Shown here: piece by piece, positions 7,685 through 16,779 of the stretch
How the letters are laid out: every line of letters starts with the position of its first letter
How positions within the stretch are numbered: position 1 is the stretch's first letter
Source of the DNA: an uncultured Aquimarina sp.
GTDB lineage: Bacteria; Bacteroidota; Bacteroidia; Flavobacteriales; Flavobacteriaceae
Direction: 5' to 3'
Assembly (NCBI RefSeq): GCF_947492405.1
Contig: NZ_CANLMP010000002.1
Coordinates: forward strand, 992,001 to 1,056,000
DNA: 64,000 nt
Notes under the pieces: model-generated
Told to the model about the DNA's origin: nothing
What the model saw: only the letters and a program-made list of their open reading frames with translations
Database searches by the model: none
Made by a program: the position numbers and the translations under genes

Positions 7685-9253
7685 TTAACTAAATAATGGT
7701 TTGAAACGATAAAATTCTACCCATCTGATACCTATATATCTTCCTAGAAGTATTGCAGAAGAAATAATCAGTAGTATAATCTCAGGAAAGATTATTAGGA
7801 TAGATGGTAACGCTTTCCAGGATAATAGTCCAAAACAGATTGTAGTAGCTAACAATGTTTGAAACAACTTATCGATTGCCATTTTGTAACCATCTTCAAC
7901 AGTTGCTCTGGAAAATCGTTCTGCGGCTATTGTAAGAATAATAGTCGGAAAAAAAGTTAATGTCGTGAGCCACGTGATATTATATTTTAAGCCTATTGTT
8001 GTAGCGGTAATCATTAATCCGACCATAATTGTAAGAGACACCACTAGTTTAGGTGTATATAACAAGCCTATTTTATCAAAAGGATACGAAATTAATCCTA
8101 CTAATAAAATCAATCCAACAAATAGTATAATTCCCGATACGAAACCAATATGTAGTAAAGAAAATGCAATCAAAACTGGCAGAAAAATCCCAAATGTCTT
8201 TACTCCTACAACGTTTCTCAAAAAAGCTACCAATAAACCTCCTAGTGGTAATAACAGTAAAAGATTTAATGATTTTTTTGGCATGATTCCTCCTTCTACA
8301 AGTCCCCAAAGAGAAACCCCGGATAGATTACGTATTTCTTCAGAATTCATCTTTAAGAAAGCAATGTGATTTACTTCTTCTATTTGATAGGTATAATCAA
8401 ACTGAATTCCAGACGTATGCGTTATTAAAAACTCGTCTCCCTGATAAATCTCTAAGTAATTAGAAGGCAAATATGCAAAGTGATTATTTAAAGTATCAAA
8501 AGGTACCCAAGTCTCATTAATAAGGACTTCTGCCCAAACATGGGATGTTCTTTTATTAGAATTTTCTGCAATGATTCCTCCTTTAATTCTAGCAGGATAT
8601 CCCAGATTTCTGGACAAGGCTACAAATAATCTACTCTTTCCGTTACAGGATGCCTTGTTTTGTCGGATCGTAGTTAATGCATCGGTTAATGTAATAATTG
8701 GTGCAGAAGGAATGCCAGATACGTAATCAAAAATATTTTTAATGACCTCTTTATCATCTTTCGTTTCTCGAACAAGCCGTTTAGCTAATTCACTTATTGA
8801 TTCATCATTAGACTGAATATTTAATGTTGGCTCTAAATATTTTTTATACGTATCAGATGTCCTAATAAACGTTTTAGGAATGATATAGTTTTTATCTTTT
8901 CCTTCAAAAATGAATTCGTAGTTTACAGAATGGTATGTATTCTTATTCGTGGTATTCCAAATAGCCCTTATATTTTCATTTTCTTCTTCCTTTTTCTTGA
9001 AATGTAAAGTGCTATCTTTCTTGATATTCCCTTCAGAAATTCTTTGTCTGAAGTTGTTTTTAGGAATAAACGTTTTTACAAATGTGTTTTTGTCTCCAGA
9101 CTTAAAAAAATAAGTATAATTTACTTTATAAACTTCATCAGGATTAAAGTTATCATAGTTATTTATAATTGGTTTCAATTTAAATCCAATTGAAGTAATA
9201 GCTATAGCAGCAATCAAGATAACCGTAATTCTAAGATTTGTTTTGGAATTCAT
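7685..9253 (-). CDS. Transglutaminase-like domain fused to seven membrane helices
   Basis: 522 residues. One N-terminal membrane anchor (residues 8-25), an extracytoplasmic region, then a transglutaminase fold at ~155-265 and about seven helices from ~327 to the end. The related families in other phyla are annotated as inactive transglutaminase with 7TM; here a full Cys-His-Asp triad is readable: Cys203 (NKASCNGKSRL), His238 (RTSHVWAEV), Asp253 (VPFDTLNN). The enzyme could therefore cleave or cross-link amide bonds at the cell surface. Partner of the ATP-grasp ligase immediately downstream. ATG at 9253 is only 16 bp from a 34-bp promoter-like element shared with the fecR gene. Confidence 0.85.
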   Translation of the reverse strand: MNSKTNLRITVILIAAIAITSIGFKLKPIINNYDNFNPDEVYKVNYTYFFKSGDKNTFVKTFIPKNNFRQRISEGNIKKDSTLHFKKKEEENENIRAIWNTTNKNTYHSVNYEFIFEGKDKNYIIPKTFIRTSDTYKKYLEPTLNIQSNDESISELAKRLVRETKDDKEVIKNIFDYVSGIPSAPIITLTDALTTIRQNKASCNGKSRLFVALSRNLGYPARIKGGIIAENSNKRTSHVWAEVLINETWVPFDTLNNHFAYLPSNYLEIYQGDEFLITHTSGIQFDYTYQIEEVNHIAFLKMNSEEIRNLSGVSLWGLVEGGIMPKKSLNLLLLLPLGGLLVAFLRNVVGVKTFGIFLPVLIAFSLLHIGFVSGIILFVGLILLVGLISYPFDKIGLLYTPKLVVSLTIMVGLMITATTIGLKYNITWLTTLTFFPTIILTIAAERFSRATVEDGYKMAIDKLFQTLLATTICFGLLSWKALPSILIIFPEIILLIISSAILLGRYIGIRWVEFYRFKPLFS

Positions 9254-9268
9254 AATGAGTTATTTTTG

Positions 9269-9302
9269 GCTGTATAACCGGACATAAGAAAAATACCCTA
9301 CC
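9269..9302 (-). promoter_or_regulatory. Putative ECF-sigma promoter, transglutaminase arm
   Basis: Minus-strand element GGTAGGGTATTT - 9 nt - CCGGTTATA - 2 nt - GC. It repeats, with identical spacing over 34 bp, at 9845-9878 in front of fecR. GGTAGGG to GGTTATA spacing is 16 bp, right for -35/-10 boxes of a FecI-like sigma factor. The very short distance to the start codon (15 bp) is compatible with the short leaders of this phylum. Confidence 0.65.
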
Positions 9303-9327
9303 CTGGATTGAAAAAAATATTTCGCCT

Positions 9328-9840
9328 ATGAATATATCTCCCAAATCTGTTTGTGAACAACCAGTGTTTAATGAGTTATTCAAATCACACTCCAGGACTA
9401 TTAGAAATCATATTTATTATAAATGTGGAGATCCGGATCAGGCAGAGGATATTATGCAGGAGGCTTTTATTCGATTATGGAATAATTGTAAAAAAATAAT
9501 CTTCGAAAAAGCAAGAGCTTTTTTGTATAAAGCATCTACAAATCTGTTTCTAAATCAAGTAGAACATCAGAAAGTAAAACTAGCATACACTAAATTATCT
9601 CATAGAGACAGAAATCATGAATCTCCAGATTTTATTTTAGAAGAAAAAGAGTTTATGGTGAAGCTTCAGAATGCTATTGCCGATCTTTCTGAAGCACAAC
9701 GAGAAGTATTTTTATTAAATCGTATCGACAAAAAAACATACAATGAAATTGCCGAAATGCTTGGTATTTCTGTAAAAGCAGTAGAAAAAAGAATGCACAA
9801 TGCTCTTAAGAAATTAAGGAAAATCATAAAAAATATTTAA
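9328..9840 (+). CDS. ECF-family RNA polymerase sigma factor, FecI-like
   Basis: 170 residues. Region 2 is residues ~15-80 (FNELFKSHSRTIRNHIYY, DPDQAEDIMQEAFIRLW) and region 4 is ~110-165 with the helix-turn-helix (DKKTYNEIAEMLGISVKAVE, KRMHNALKKLRKII). It directs RNA polymerase to target promoters when released by its FecR partner. FecR and an STN-bearing TonB receptor follow on the same strand, the standard Bacteroidota trans-envelope signalling cassette. ATG at 9328 lies 26 bp from the divergent element, so the two promoters are packed together. Confidence 0.93.
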   Translation: MNISPKSVCEQPVFNELFKSHSRTIRNHIYYKCGDPDQAEDIMQEAFIRLWNNCKKIIFEKARAFLYKASTNLFLNQVEHQKVKLAYTKLSHRDRNHESPDFILEEKEFMVKLQNAIADLSEAQREVFLLNRIDKKTYNEIAEMLGISVKAVEKRMHNALKKLRKIIKNI

Positions 9841-9844
9841 ATAA

Positions 9845-9878
9845 GGTAGGGTATTTAGCAGGTAGCCGGTTATATGGC
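9845..9878 (+). promoter_or_regulatory. Putative ECF-sigma promoter in front of fecR
   Basis: GGTAGGGTATTT - 9 nt - CCGGTTATA - 2 nt - GC, the same element as at 9302-9269 and in the same orientation relative to its gene. It lies between the sigma and anti-sigma genes, 43 bp before the fecR start, the usual position for the self-controlled promoter of such cassettes. Confidence 0.65.
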
Positions 9879-9920
9879 TAATAACACACCTAATTATTCG
9901 AAAAAACAACTACAAATTAA

Positions 9921-10820
9921 ATGGCTGAGGACAAAGATCCATATTTGGCAAAATGGTTAAACGATGATTTGACTCCTCAAGAACTGGAACAATTTAGAAA
10001 GTCTGAAGAATTCGATGACTATGATAAAATTGTAAAAGGTCTTGAATATTTTGACGCACCTTCATTTGATGAAGAAGCCTCTCTTGCTGTGACTTTACAG
10101 AAATTACAGCATCAGGAAAAAGGAAAAGTCATTCGTTTAAAACCTTTTATTTATGCTATTTCCGCTGCAGCCTCAATAGTATTAATTATAGGGTTATTCT
10201 TTAATAAAGTAACATATACAGCCGATATAGGGTCTCAGATGGCCGTTACATTACCCGATGGAAGTAAAGCAGATCTTAATGCAGGCTCATCCTTATCATA
10301 TAATCGTTTCTTTTGGTCACAAAACAGAAAAATTCAATTGGATGGAGAAGGTTTATTTAAAGTCAAAACCGGTAACAAATTCTCAGTAACAACGAATTCT
10401 GGAAATATTGAAGTATTGGGAACAATTTTTAATGTAAAATCAAGAAAAACAATTTTCGAAGTAGCCTGCTATGAAGGTAAAGTACGAGTCCAAACCAATA
10501 CAAATCAACAACAAATAATTAAAAAAGGAGAGGCCGTCTTACTTAAAAACAACAAATTAAATAAAACAACTATTTCTGAATCAGAGCCTCTATGGAAAAA
10601 AGGAGAAAGTCTTTTTATAAGCACCCCTCTAAAAGAAGTTTTAGACGAGTTACAAAGACAATATAACATCACTTTTATAAGAACCAAGATTGATGAAAAC
10701 AAGTTGTTTTCTGGAGGTTTCTTATATAACAATTTAGATCTTGCTTTAGAATCCGTACTTGTTCCTATGAATATAGAATACGTTGTTAATGGAACAAGTA
10801 TAAAACTTTCTAATAAATAG
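9921..10820 (+). CDS. FecR-family anti-sigma factor
   Basis: 299 residues. The cytosolic N-terminus (MAEDKDPYLAKWLNDDLTPQ) should bind the sigma factor. A single membrane helix lies at ~73-92 (AISAAASIVLIIGLFF). The periplasmic FecR domain follows (ADIGSQMAVTLPDGSKADLN, SLSYNRFF, GEGLFKVK, then VLGTIFNVKS). The C-terminal DUF4974-type domain (STPLKEVLDELQRQYNITF) should contact the STN domain of the receptor. It relays a ligand-bound state of the outer-membrane receptor to the sigma factor. 80 bp separate it from the sigma gene and from the receptor gene. Confidence 0.93.
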   Translation: MAEDKDPYLAKWLNDDLTPQELEQFRKSEEFDDYDKIVKGLEYFDAPSFDEEASLAVTLQKLQHQEKGKVIRLKPFIYAISAAASIVLIIGLFFNKVTYTADIGSQMAVTLPDGSKADLNAGSSLSYNRFFWSQNRKIQLDGEGLFKVKTGNKFSVTTNSGNIEVLGTIFNVKSRKTIFEVACYEGKVRVQTNTNQQQIIKKGEAVLLKNNKLNKTTISESEPLWKKGESLFISTPLKEVLDELQRQYNITFIRTKIDENKLFSGGFLYNNLDLALESVLVPMNIEYVVNGTSIKLSNK

Positions 10821-10900
10821 TTTATAATAAGTGCCAGAAGTGACCACTACAAAAACGGAAAGAATATAAAAATTTTAATGTTACTTGTTATTTTATCTTA

Positions 10901-13453
10901 ATGAAAAAAGCTTTTTTTCTACTATTATTTTTAACCTACTCGACGCAAGCTCAGGTAATGAAAAATTACAAAAAAGCACCTTTGCATCAGGTACTTACCG
11001 AAATTTCTGAATCCTACGGATTGATTTTTTCCTTTAGTAATGATGTTGTCAAAAACAAAGTAGTAACACTTTCTCTTAACAATACTCCTCTTGATGAAGT
11101 GTTGGTAACCTTAAGAGCTTTAACGAATCTTACATATAATAAGATATCCGATAGACAAGTAACCGTAAGTGCTCCGGACACAAAAACTTCTATATGTGGA
11201 TATATATTTGATGCAAATACAAATGGCCCACTATCATATGCCTCTGTAGTAGTAAAAGAAACAAATGAAGGAGTTATTTCTGACGAAAATGGTTTTTTCC
11301 TTTTGGAAAAAATAGATAAAAACACTTCTATTACAATTCAGTATGTAGGATATTCAGAAAAAACTATTTCAGTAGCAACTTTCAAAAAGTCAGTTTGTCA
11401 ACGTATAAGACTTATAACAGAAAGTACTGCACTAGAAGAAGTACTTATCATAGAGTATATTACTAAAGGGCTCGGAAAAAACATTGATGGATCTCTTGGT
11501 ATTGCTAATGAAAATTTGGGAATTCTTCCTGGTCAAATTGAACCCGATATTTTTCAAAGTATGCAGCTGATTCCTGGCATTAGTAGCCCTGATGAAACTG
11601 CAACAGGCATACAGATTAGGGGCGGTTCTCCTGATCAAAACCTAATTCTTTGGGACAATATAAAAATGTATAATACAGGGCATTTTTTTGGACTCATTTC
11701 AGCTTTTAATCCATATGTTGTTTCTGACACAAAAATCTTTAAAGGAGGAGCAGATCCTAAATACGGCGATAGGGTATCTGGAGTAATTGATATTTCTAGT
11801 GATGTAAAAGTTCCTTCAACATTTAATGGCGGTATGGGATTCAATGGCACACATGCTGATCTTTTCCTGAAAACACCTATCACAAATAAAGTAGGATTAG
11901 TTATCTCTGGCAGAAGAGCATATACGGATTACTTAGAAACTCCAACATACTCTGCATATTTTGACAAAGTATTTCAAAATACTAAAATAACTGATGCGTT
12001 AAATCCAATCGATCTTGAGGACGAAGATGAAATAGAAGAAGAAGTATCTGATAATAACTTTTTTTTCTACGATACAAGTGTAAAATTAATTGCTGATATT
12101 TCTGAAAACGATAAAATTCTGGTAAGCGGAATTTATACCAAAAACGACCTTGCTTTCGAAATAAATAATGAAGAAGATCTTCTTACAGACGATCTTACTA
12201 TCCAAAACGAAGGAGTCAGTTTTTCCTGGGTTGGTACCAAACTAGAACGTGTTCGGTATAATATGAAAGGGTATTATTCTAAATATGACTCTGATTATCG
12301 ATTTACGGAACGACAGGAAACAGTAATCGAAGAACAATCTATTCGAAAAAACACTGTAGAAGATCTTGGTTTTGATATTGATCTAACATACGATATAAGC
12401 AAAAAACATTCAGCAACAATTGGTTATCAATTCTCTAACAATAAAGTGTTTTATAATATTACTAGAGATGGTGAATTCGAGACTCCAATTAATGAAACGG
12501 ATCTTGTAAAAAACAATGCAAACTCAATCTACGCTAATTATAAGTTTTCTTCTAAAAATAAAGGGTTAATCAATCTGGGGATTCGGGCTTCTCATTATTC
12601 TGTGGTTGATCAATTCTATGCCGAGCCAAGAATAAACATTGAATATCCAATTACCAAAAACTTACGTGTAAAAGCTACTGGTGAGCTCAGATACCAACCC
12701 ATCAGTCAGTTAGTAGAATTTGAAGATACTCAACTTCGGTTAGAAAACAGCCTATGGATACACTCCGATAATGAAGAAATTCCTTTATTAAAAAGCACAC
12801 AATTTTCCGGAGGATTACTGTTCTCTAAAAATGATTGGAATCTTGAAATAGATGGATATTACAAAAATATTAATGGTTTAACCTCTCTTACCAATGGATT
12901 TAACAATATCAATAATGAATTTTCTACAGGTGAAAGTGACATCATAGGTTTAGATGTATTACTAAAGAAACGATTCAAAAATTTTAGAACTTGGATTGGA
13001 TATACTTTTAACGATATTGACTATACGTTTCCTGAACTACATGAGTCATCATTTCCCGGAAATAATGATATTACTCATAATTTTAGATTTTCCAGCACTT
13101 TAGAAATTAAAAACTGGGAGTTTTCTTTAGGTTGGATCTGGAGATCCGGTGCTCCTTTTACCGATGCTGATCTTGTTAATGAAGACATAGAATTTAGCAA
13201 TCCCAATGCTAGAAATTTACCGGAATATCATCGTTTAGATGCTTCATTAATTTATCATTTTGATATTAATAAAAATAATAAATGGAGAGGTCAGATTGGT
13301 GTATCTGTACTCAATGTTTATGACCGACAAGTACCAATTTCCATACGTTATCAAGCAGATGAAAGTGCTGATACCGGAAATATAGAACTGGATATAATCC
13401 GACAACAATCCTTGGGAATTACACCGAATGTTACTTTTAGAATCTACTTCTAA
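10901..13453 (+). CDS. TonB-dependent outer-membrane receptor with N-terminal STN signalling domain
   Basis: 850 residues. Signal peptide 1-18 (MKKAFFLLLFLTYSTQAQ); STN domain ~20-92 (APLHQVLTEISESYGLIFSF); carboxypeptidase-regulatory-like domain ~97-172; plug ~178-300 (IQIRGGSPDQNLILWDNIKM, GADPKYGDRVSGVIDI); beta barrel to the terminal aromatic (VTFRIYF). It imports a ligand with TonB energy and signals through FecR. No SusD-like lipoprotein follows, so it is not a glycan SusCD pair. The ligand is unknown; linkage to the divergent transglutaminase/ligase genes by a shared promoter element hints at a peptide or envelope-related cue. Confidence 0.92.
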   Translation: MKKAFFLLLFLTYSTQAQVMKNYKKAPLHQVLTEISESYGLIFSFSNDVVKNKVVTLSLNNTPLDEVLVTLRALTNLTYNKISDRQVTVSAPDTKTSICGYIFDANTNGPLSYASVVVKETNEGVISDENGFFLLEKIDKNTSITIQYVGYSEKTISVATFKKSVCQRIRLITESTALEEVLIIEYITKGLGKNIDGSLGIANENLGILPGQIEPDIFQSMQLIPGISSPDETATGIQIRGGSPDQNLILWDNIKMYNTGHFFGLISAFNPYVVSDTKIFKGGADPKYGDRVSGVIDISSDVKVPSTFNGGMGFNGTHADLFLKTPITNKVGLVISGRRAYTDYLETPTYSAYFDKVFQNTKITDALNPIDLEDEDEIEEEVSDNNFFFYDTSVKLIADISENDKILVSGIYTKNDLAFEINNEEDLLTDDLTIQNEGVSFSWVGTKLERVRYNMKGYYSKYDSDYRFTERQETVIEEQSIRKNTVEDLGFDIDLTYDISKKHSATIGYQFSNNKVFYNITRDGEFETPINETDLVKNNANSIYANYKFSSKNKGLINLGIRASHYSVVDQFYAEPRINIEYPITKNLRVKATGELRYQPISQLVEFEDTQLRLENSLWIHSDNEEIPLLKSTQFSGGLLFSKNDWNLEIDGYYKNINGLTSLTNGFNNINNEFSTGESDIIGLDVLLKKRFKNFRTWIGYTFNDIDYTFPELHESSFPGNNDITHNFRFSSTLEIKNWEFSLGWIWRSGAPFTDADLVNEDIEFSNPNARNLPEYHRLDASLIYHFDINKNNKWRGQIGVSVLNVYDRQVPISIRYQADESADTGNIELDIIRQQSLGITPNVTFRIYF

Positions 13454-13540
13454 ACCTTTCAATTAGTTGTTTGAGACTATTTTCTATATGCTACACAATT
13501 TTGATTTAAAACATTATATTTAGACCAAACAAAATTACCA

Positions 13541-14047
13541 ATGAATTACATTGACATCATTTTAGGCATATTGTTGTTATGGGGGTTAATCAAGGGATTT
13601 AGTAAAGGTTTATTCGTTTCGCTAGCTTCTTTAGTTGCTTTAGTTGCCGGAATTTATATCGCTGTACATTTTTCTCACCTGGTCGGAGGGTATTTAGAGC
13701 AATATGTTGATTGGGGAGATGGGGCTATGAAACTCACTGCTTTTGCCATCACTTTTATTGTTGTGGTAATTCTGATTTCTATTGCTGGAAAACTATTGAC
13801 TAAGATTGCAGATTTTGCCTCTTTAGGAATTCTTAATAAACTCCTAGGAGCGGCTTTTGGCGTATTAAAATTTGCATTTATTGCTAGTGTTATTATAATT
13901 TTTGTAGATGCCGGAAATAGATCTTTAAATATAATTAAACAAGAAACATTAGATTCGTCCATACTCTATTCTCCTGTAAAAAAGTTGGCTCCAATGGTAT
14001 TACCTAATATACTAAAACAAACAAATGAAAATGAAAAGACTACCTAA
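13541..14047 (+). CDS. CvpA family membrane protein
   Basis: 168 residues with four hydrophobic helices. The family signature is at the N-terminus: MNYIDIILGILLLWGLIKGF followed by SKGLFVSLASL. A conserved amphipathic loop (KIADFASLGILNKLLGAAFG) lies between helices 3 and 4. CvpA proteins are inner-membrane proteins first linked to colicin V export and later to envelope stress; the molecular role is unsettled. The soluble tail is short and polar. It is convergent with the SulP gene at 14067, only 19 bp apart, with no clear terminator. Confidence 0.9.
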   Translation: MNYIDIILGILLLWGLIKGFSKGLFVSLASLVALVAGIYIAVHFSHLVGGYLEQYVDWGDGAMKLTAFAITFIVVVILISIAGKLLTKIADFASLGILNKLLGAAFGVLKFAFIASVIIIFVDAGNRSLNIIKQETLDSSILYSPVKKLAPMVLPNILKQTNENEKTT

Positions 14048-14066
14048 AGCATAAATTCAAAGTACT

Positions 14067-15929
14067 TTACAAGGTATTCTTTACATTATTTTTGACATAT
14101 TCCATACAAGAATTGAAATCATTGAATATACAATTCTCAGGAACTAAATCAGGAATAATATCAATATGTTCCATCATATATCTCGGTTGTTTGGGTAAGC
14201 CTACAAACAATACTTTAATACCCTTTTCTTGTAGTCCTAAAATGATTTCTTCCATGGTATATAAACCAGATTGATCCATATATTGCATTTTAGCTAACCG
14301 AACAATTACCACTTTAGAAGTATCAGGGATTTGTGCAGCTAAATTTTGAAAATCACTAGTAGAACCAAAGAATAATGGACCTTTAAGGTGTTTGATAAAC
14401 ACTTCTTCCTTAAGTTGATCTGGAAAATTTATCTCATCATTCCAAGCCTCTTCTTTCAATGGTTTTACATCAGAACGTGCTGCAGTTAAATCTCCAATTT
14501 TTTTCATAAACATTAAACACGCAATAACCAATCCAATACCAACTGCATATACCAAATTCCAGAATGTAGACAATACTAGTACCACTAACATTATTAATAC
14601 TTCAGAACTAAGTTTAATAGGTCCTAACTTAATGTCTTTAGGCATACTTGGCACTGCTTTTAATCCTTTATAATCCATTACACCTATACCAACTGTAATT
14701 AGAATACCTGCAAGGACAGCTGCTGGTATTTTTGATGCGACAGGAGCCAATCCTAACATGACAACAAACAAAATTAATCCTGCAATCATACCAGACAATT
14801 TAGTCCTACCTCCAGCATTAATATTTACTACAGTTCTTATTGTTGCTCCTGCTCCTGGTATACCTCCAAATAAAGCCGCTATACTATTACCAATACCTTG
14901 ACCAACTAATTCTTTGTTTGGTTTATGTCTAGTTTTAGTCATATTATCTGCAATAACACTAGTCAACAAAGAATCAATAGCTCCTAAAAGGGCGAGTGTA
15001 AATGCCGTAAAAAGATATGGTGTTATACTATCTAGACTAAATCCAGTGAATATTTCCCATCTTGGTATGGGTAAACCACTTGGGATTTCTTTAATTGGTC
15101 TATAATCTAAACCAAAACCATAAGCAATTCCAGACATTACAACCAAAGCAACTAATGTACTAGGAACAGCTTTAGTAATTCGTTTAAAACCATAAATTAT
15201 AAAAATAGTTCCCAGTGCAATTAACAATTCCAGCCAATTAATATTTTTTAACGCCCGAGGAAGAACTTTAATAGCTCCTAAAGCTCCAGAAGCTTCTTTT
15301 CCTGCAAGTGTCTGAGATTCTTTTAAGATATCTGCTTCAGAAATTGTTTCTGCTTTAGTTATTGTTTGTTTAAAATCTTCTAAGACCAAAACACCTTTGC
15401 CAGCTTCTTCCTGGAGAATGTTTTTAAGCATTACTTCCTCCGCTTTTGGTTTAAATTGAGAAACAAATGCATCATCTTCTTTAGGATAATATCCTACGGA
15501 TGGTAATATCTGAGTAAGTAATATGATAACACCAATAGCAGTCATAAAACCTGATACAACAGGATAAGGAATATATTTAATATACTTTCCTAACCCAATA
15601 GCTCCTAATAAAACCTGTATCAATCCACATAAAAGAAAAATGGTTAAAATAGCTGGTAATGCTTTTTCTACACTACCATCATTAGCAGCAATAATTCCAG
15701 CAATTACAACCATACTTACGGCTGTCATTGGCGCTGTTGGTCCAGAAATCTGAGTATTAGTACCTCCAAATAAAGCTGCAAAAAAGCTTATAAAAATAGC
15801 ACCATATAATCCTGCAGTTGGTCCTAATCCAGAAGACACTCCAAAAGCTAAGGCTAATGGTAATGCGACAATACCTGAAGTTAATCCACCAAAAGCATCT
15901 CCTTTAAAATTGCTAAAAAATCCTTTCAT
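14067..15929 (-). CDS. SulP-family anion transporter with STAS domain (copy 1)
   Basis: About 620 residues. Transmembrane core with the SulP opening (FFSNFKGDAFGGLTSGIVAL PLAL), the ISGPTAPMTAVSMVV motif, and the GSLLTSVIAD-like region (GAIDSLLTSVIADNMTKTRH), followed by a cytosolic STAS domain (~520-620: MQYMDQSGLYTMEEII). A ~90-residue hydrophilic insertion (~165-235, rich in Glu/Lys) splits the membrane core and is larger than usual. I start at ATG 15929; the upstream in-frame ATG at 15992 lies inside a terminator hairpin. Adjacent to carbonic anhydrase and a second SulP, bicarbonate is the likely substrate. Confidence 0.88.
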   Translation of the reverse strand: MKGFFSNFKGDAFGGLTSGIVALPLALAFGVSSGLGPTAGLYGAIFISFFAALFGGTNTQISGPTAPMTAVSMVVIAGIIAANDGSVEKALPAILTIFLLCGLIQVLLGAIGLGKYIKYIPYPVVSGFMTAIGVIILLTQILPSVGYYPKEDDAFVSQFKPKAEEVMLKNILQEEAGKGVLVLEDFKQTITKAETISEADILKESQTLAGKEASGALGAIKVLPRALKNINWLELLIALGTIFIIYGFKRITKAVPSTLVALVVMSGIAYGFGLDYRPIKEIPSGLPIPRWEIFTGFSLDSITPYLFTAFTLALLGAIDSLLTSVIADNMTKTRHKPNKELVGQGIGNSIAALFGGIPGAGATIRTVVNINAGGRTKLSGMIAGLILFVVMLGLAPVASKIPAAVLAGILITVGIGVMDYKGLKAVPSMPKDIKLGPIKLSSEVLIMLVVLVLSTFWNLVYAVGIGLVIACLMFMKKIGDLTAARSDVKPLKEEAWNDEINFPDQLKEEVFIKHLKGPLFFGSTSDFQNLAAQIPDTSKVVIVRLAKMQYMDQSGLYTMEEIILGLQEKGIKVLFVGLPKQPRYMMEHIDIIPDLVPENCIFNDFNSCMEYVKNNVKNTL

Positions 15930-15980
15930 CTTTTTAGTTTTATGAGGAACAATAATAATAAAACTATTAGAATTGAAGTA

Positions 15981-16016
15981 AAAAAGGCTCAAGTCATTAT
16001 GACTTAAGCCTTTTTT
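15981..16016 (-). terminator. Terminator of the carbonic anhydrase gene
   Basis: AAAAAGGCT then AAGTCA (one mismatch between) pair with TGACTT and AGCCTTTTT around a TTA loop. On the minus strand it follows the carbonic anhydrase stop by about 20 bp and ends in a T-run, upstream of the first SulP start. Confidence 0.75.
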
Positions 16017-16035
16017 TAAGAAATTTTTAGCATTT

Positions 16036-16668
16036 CTAACCTTCGAAAAAGGTTACGCTACCGTCATTAATATCATACATACCACCGATAACAAGTATTT
16101 CTTTATTGTCTTCCATTTCTTTTAGCACACTACTCTCCTTTCGAATATTATCGATTGTCATATGCACATTTTTAACAGCTACTTCATTTACAAATTCGAT
16201 ATTCTTAGAATTTCTTAGTGATTCATCAGATGGTTCGCTTACTGCAGCTACAGCAGGCTTTATTTTGCTTAACAAAGCTGTTAGATTACCTAATTTCGCA
16301 TCATCACACGCTCCTTTCACCGCTCCGCAAGCCGTATGTCCAAGTACCAACACCAATTTAGTTCCTGCAAGTTTACAAGCAAATTCCATACTTCCTAGAA
16401 TATCCTCGTTTACAAAATTACCCGCTACTCGTGCACTAAAAATATCTCCTATTCCTTGATCGAAAATCAGTTCTGATGAAACTCTGGAATCTATGCAACT
16501 AAGAATAGTTGCAAATGGAAATTGACCTGATTTTGTATCATTAACCTGATCCAGAAGATCTCTATCCGCCATATGTTTTTGCTGAAATCTTTGGTTTCCT
16601 TCTTTAAGTAATTGTAATGCTATTTGTGGCGTTATTGCTGCTTGTGTGTCTTTAGTATGTGCTTTCAT
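16036..16668 (-). CDS. Beta-class carbonic anhydrase
   Basis: 210 residues, cytosolic. Interconverts CO2 and bicarbonate. The zinc ligands and catalytic dyad are in place: Cys58, Asp60 and Arg62 in SCIDSRVSSEL, and His111/Cys114 in LGHTACGAVKGAC. The GDIFSARVAGNFVN segment forms the active-site wall. It lies between two SulP transporters, all on the minus strand, which suggests supply or capture of bicarbonate. The intervening hairpin (15981-16016) means it is probably not strictly co-transcribed with the downstream SulP. Confidence 0.95.
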   Translation of the reverse strand: MKAHTKDTQAAITPQIALQLLKEGNQRFQQKHMADRDLLDQVNDTKSGQFPFATILSCIDSRVSSELIFDQGIGDIFSARVAGNFVNEDILGSMEFACKLAGTKLVLVLGHTACGAVKGACDDAKLGNLTALLSKIKPAVAAVSEPSDESLRNSKNIEFVNEVAVKNVHMTIDNIRKESSVLKEMEDNKEILVIGGMYDINDGSVTFFEG

Positions 16669-16779
16669 CTGTTCTTTTTTTAAAATTCTTCTTTTATTAT
16701 CAAATCGAATTCGCTAGTAAATATATCGGGTTGGTATGAACACGACCATTATAGCTCATTTCATAATATTTCTAATTTA

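Noticed and set aside
9269..9878. Inverted pair of 34-bp elements around the sigma gene read as terminal inverted repeats of a mobile element
   Set aside because: The enclosed gene is an ECF sigma factor, there is no transposase, and each copy has the spacing and position of a promoter for its own downstream gene.
10901..13453. TonB receptor as a SusC-type glycan importer
   Set aside because: It carries an STN domain and follows FecR, and no SusD-like gene is next to it.
15929..15992. Upstream ATG of the first SulP gene
   Set aside because: It lies inside the terminator hairpin of the carbonic anhydrase gene, and the extra residues look like untranslated AT-rich sequence.
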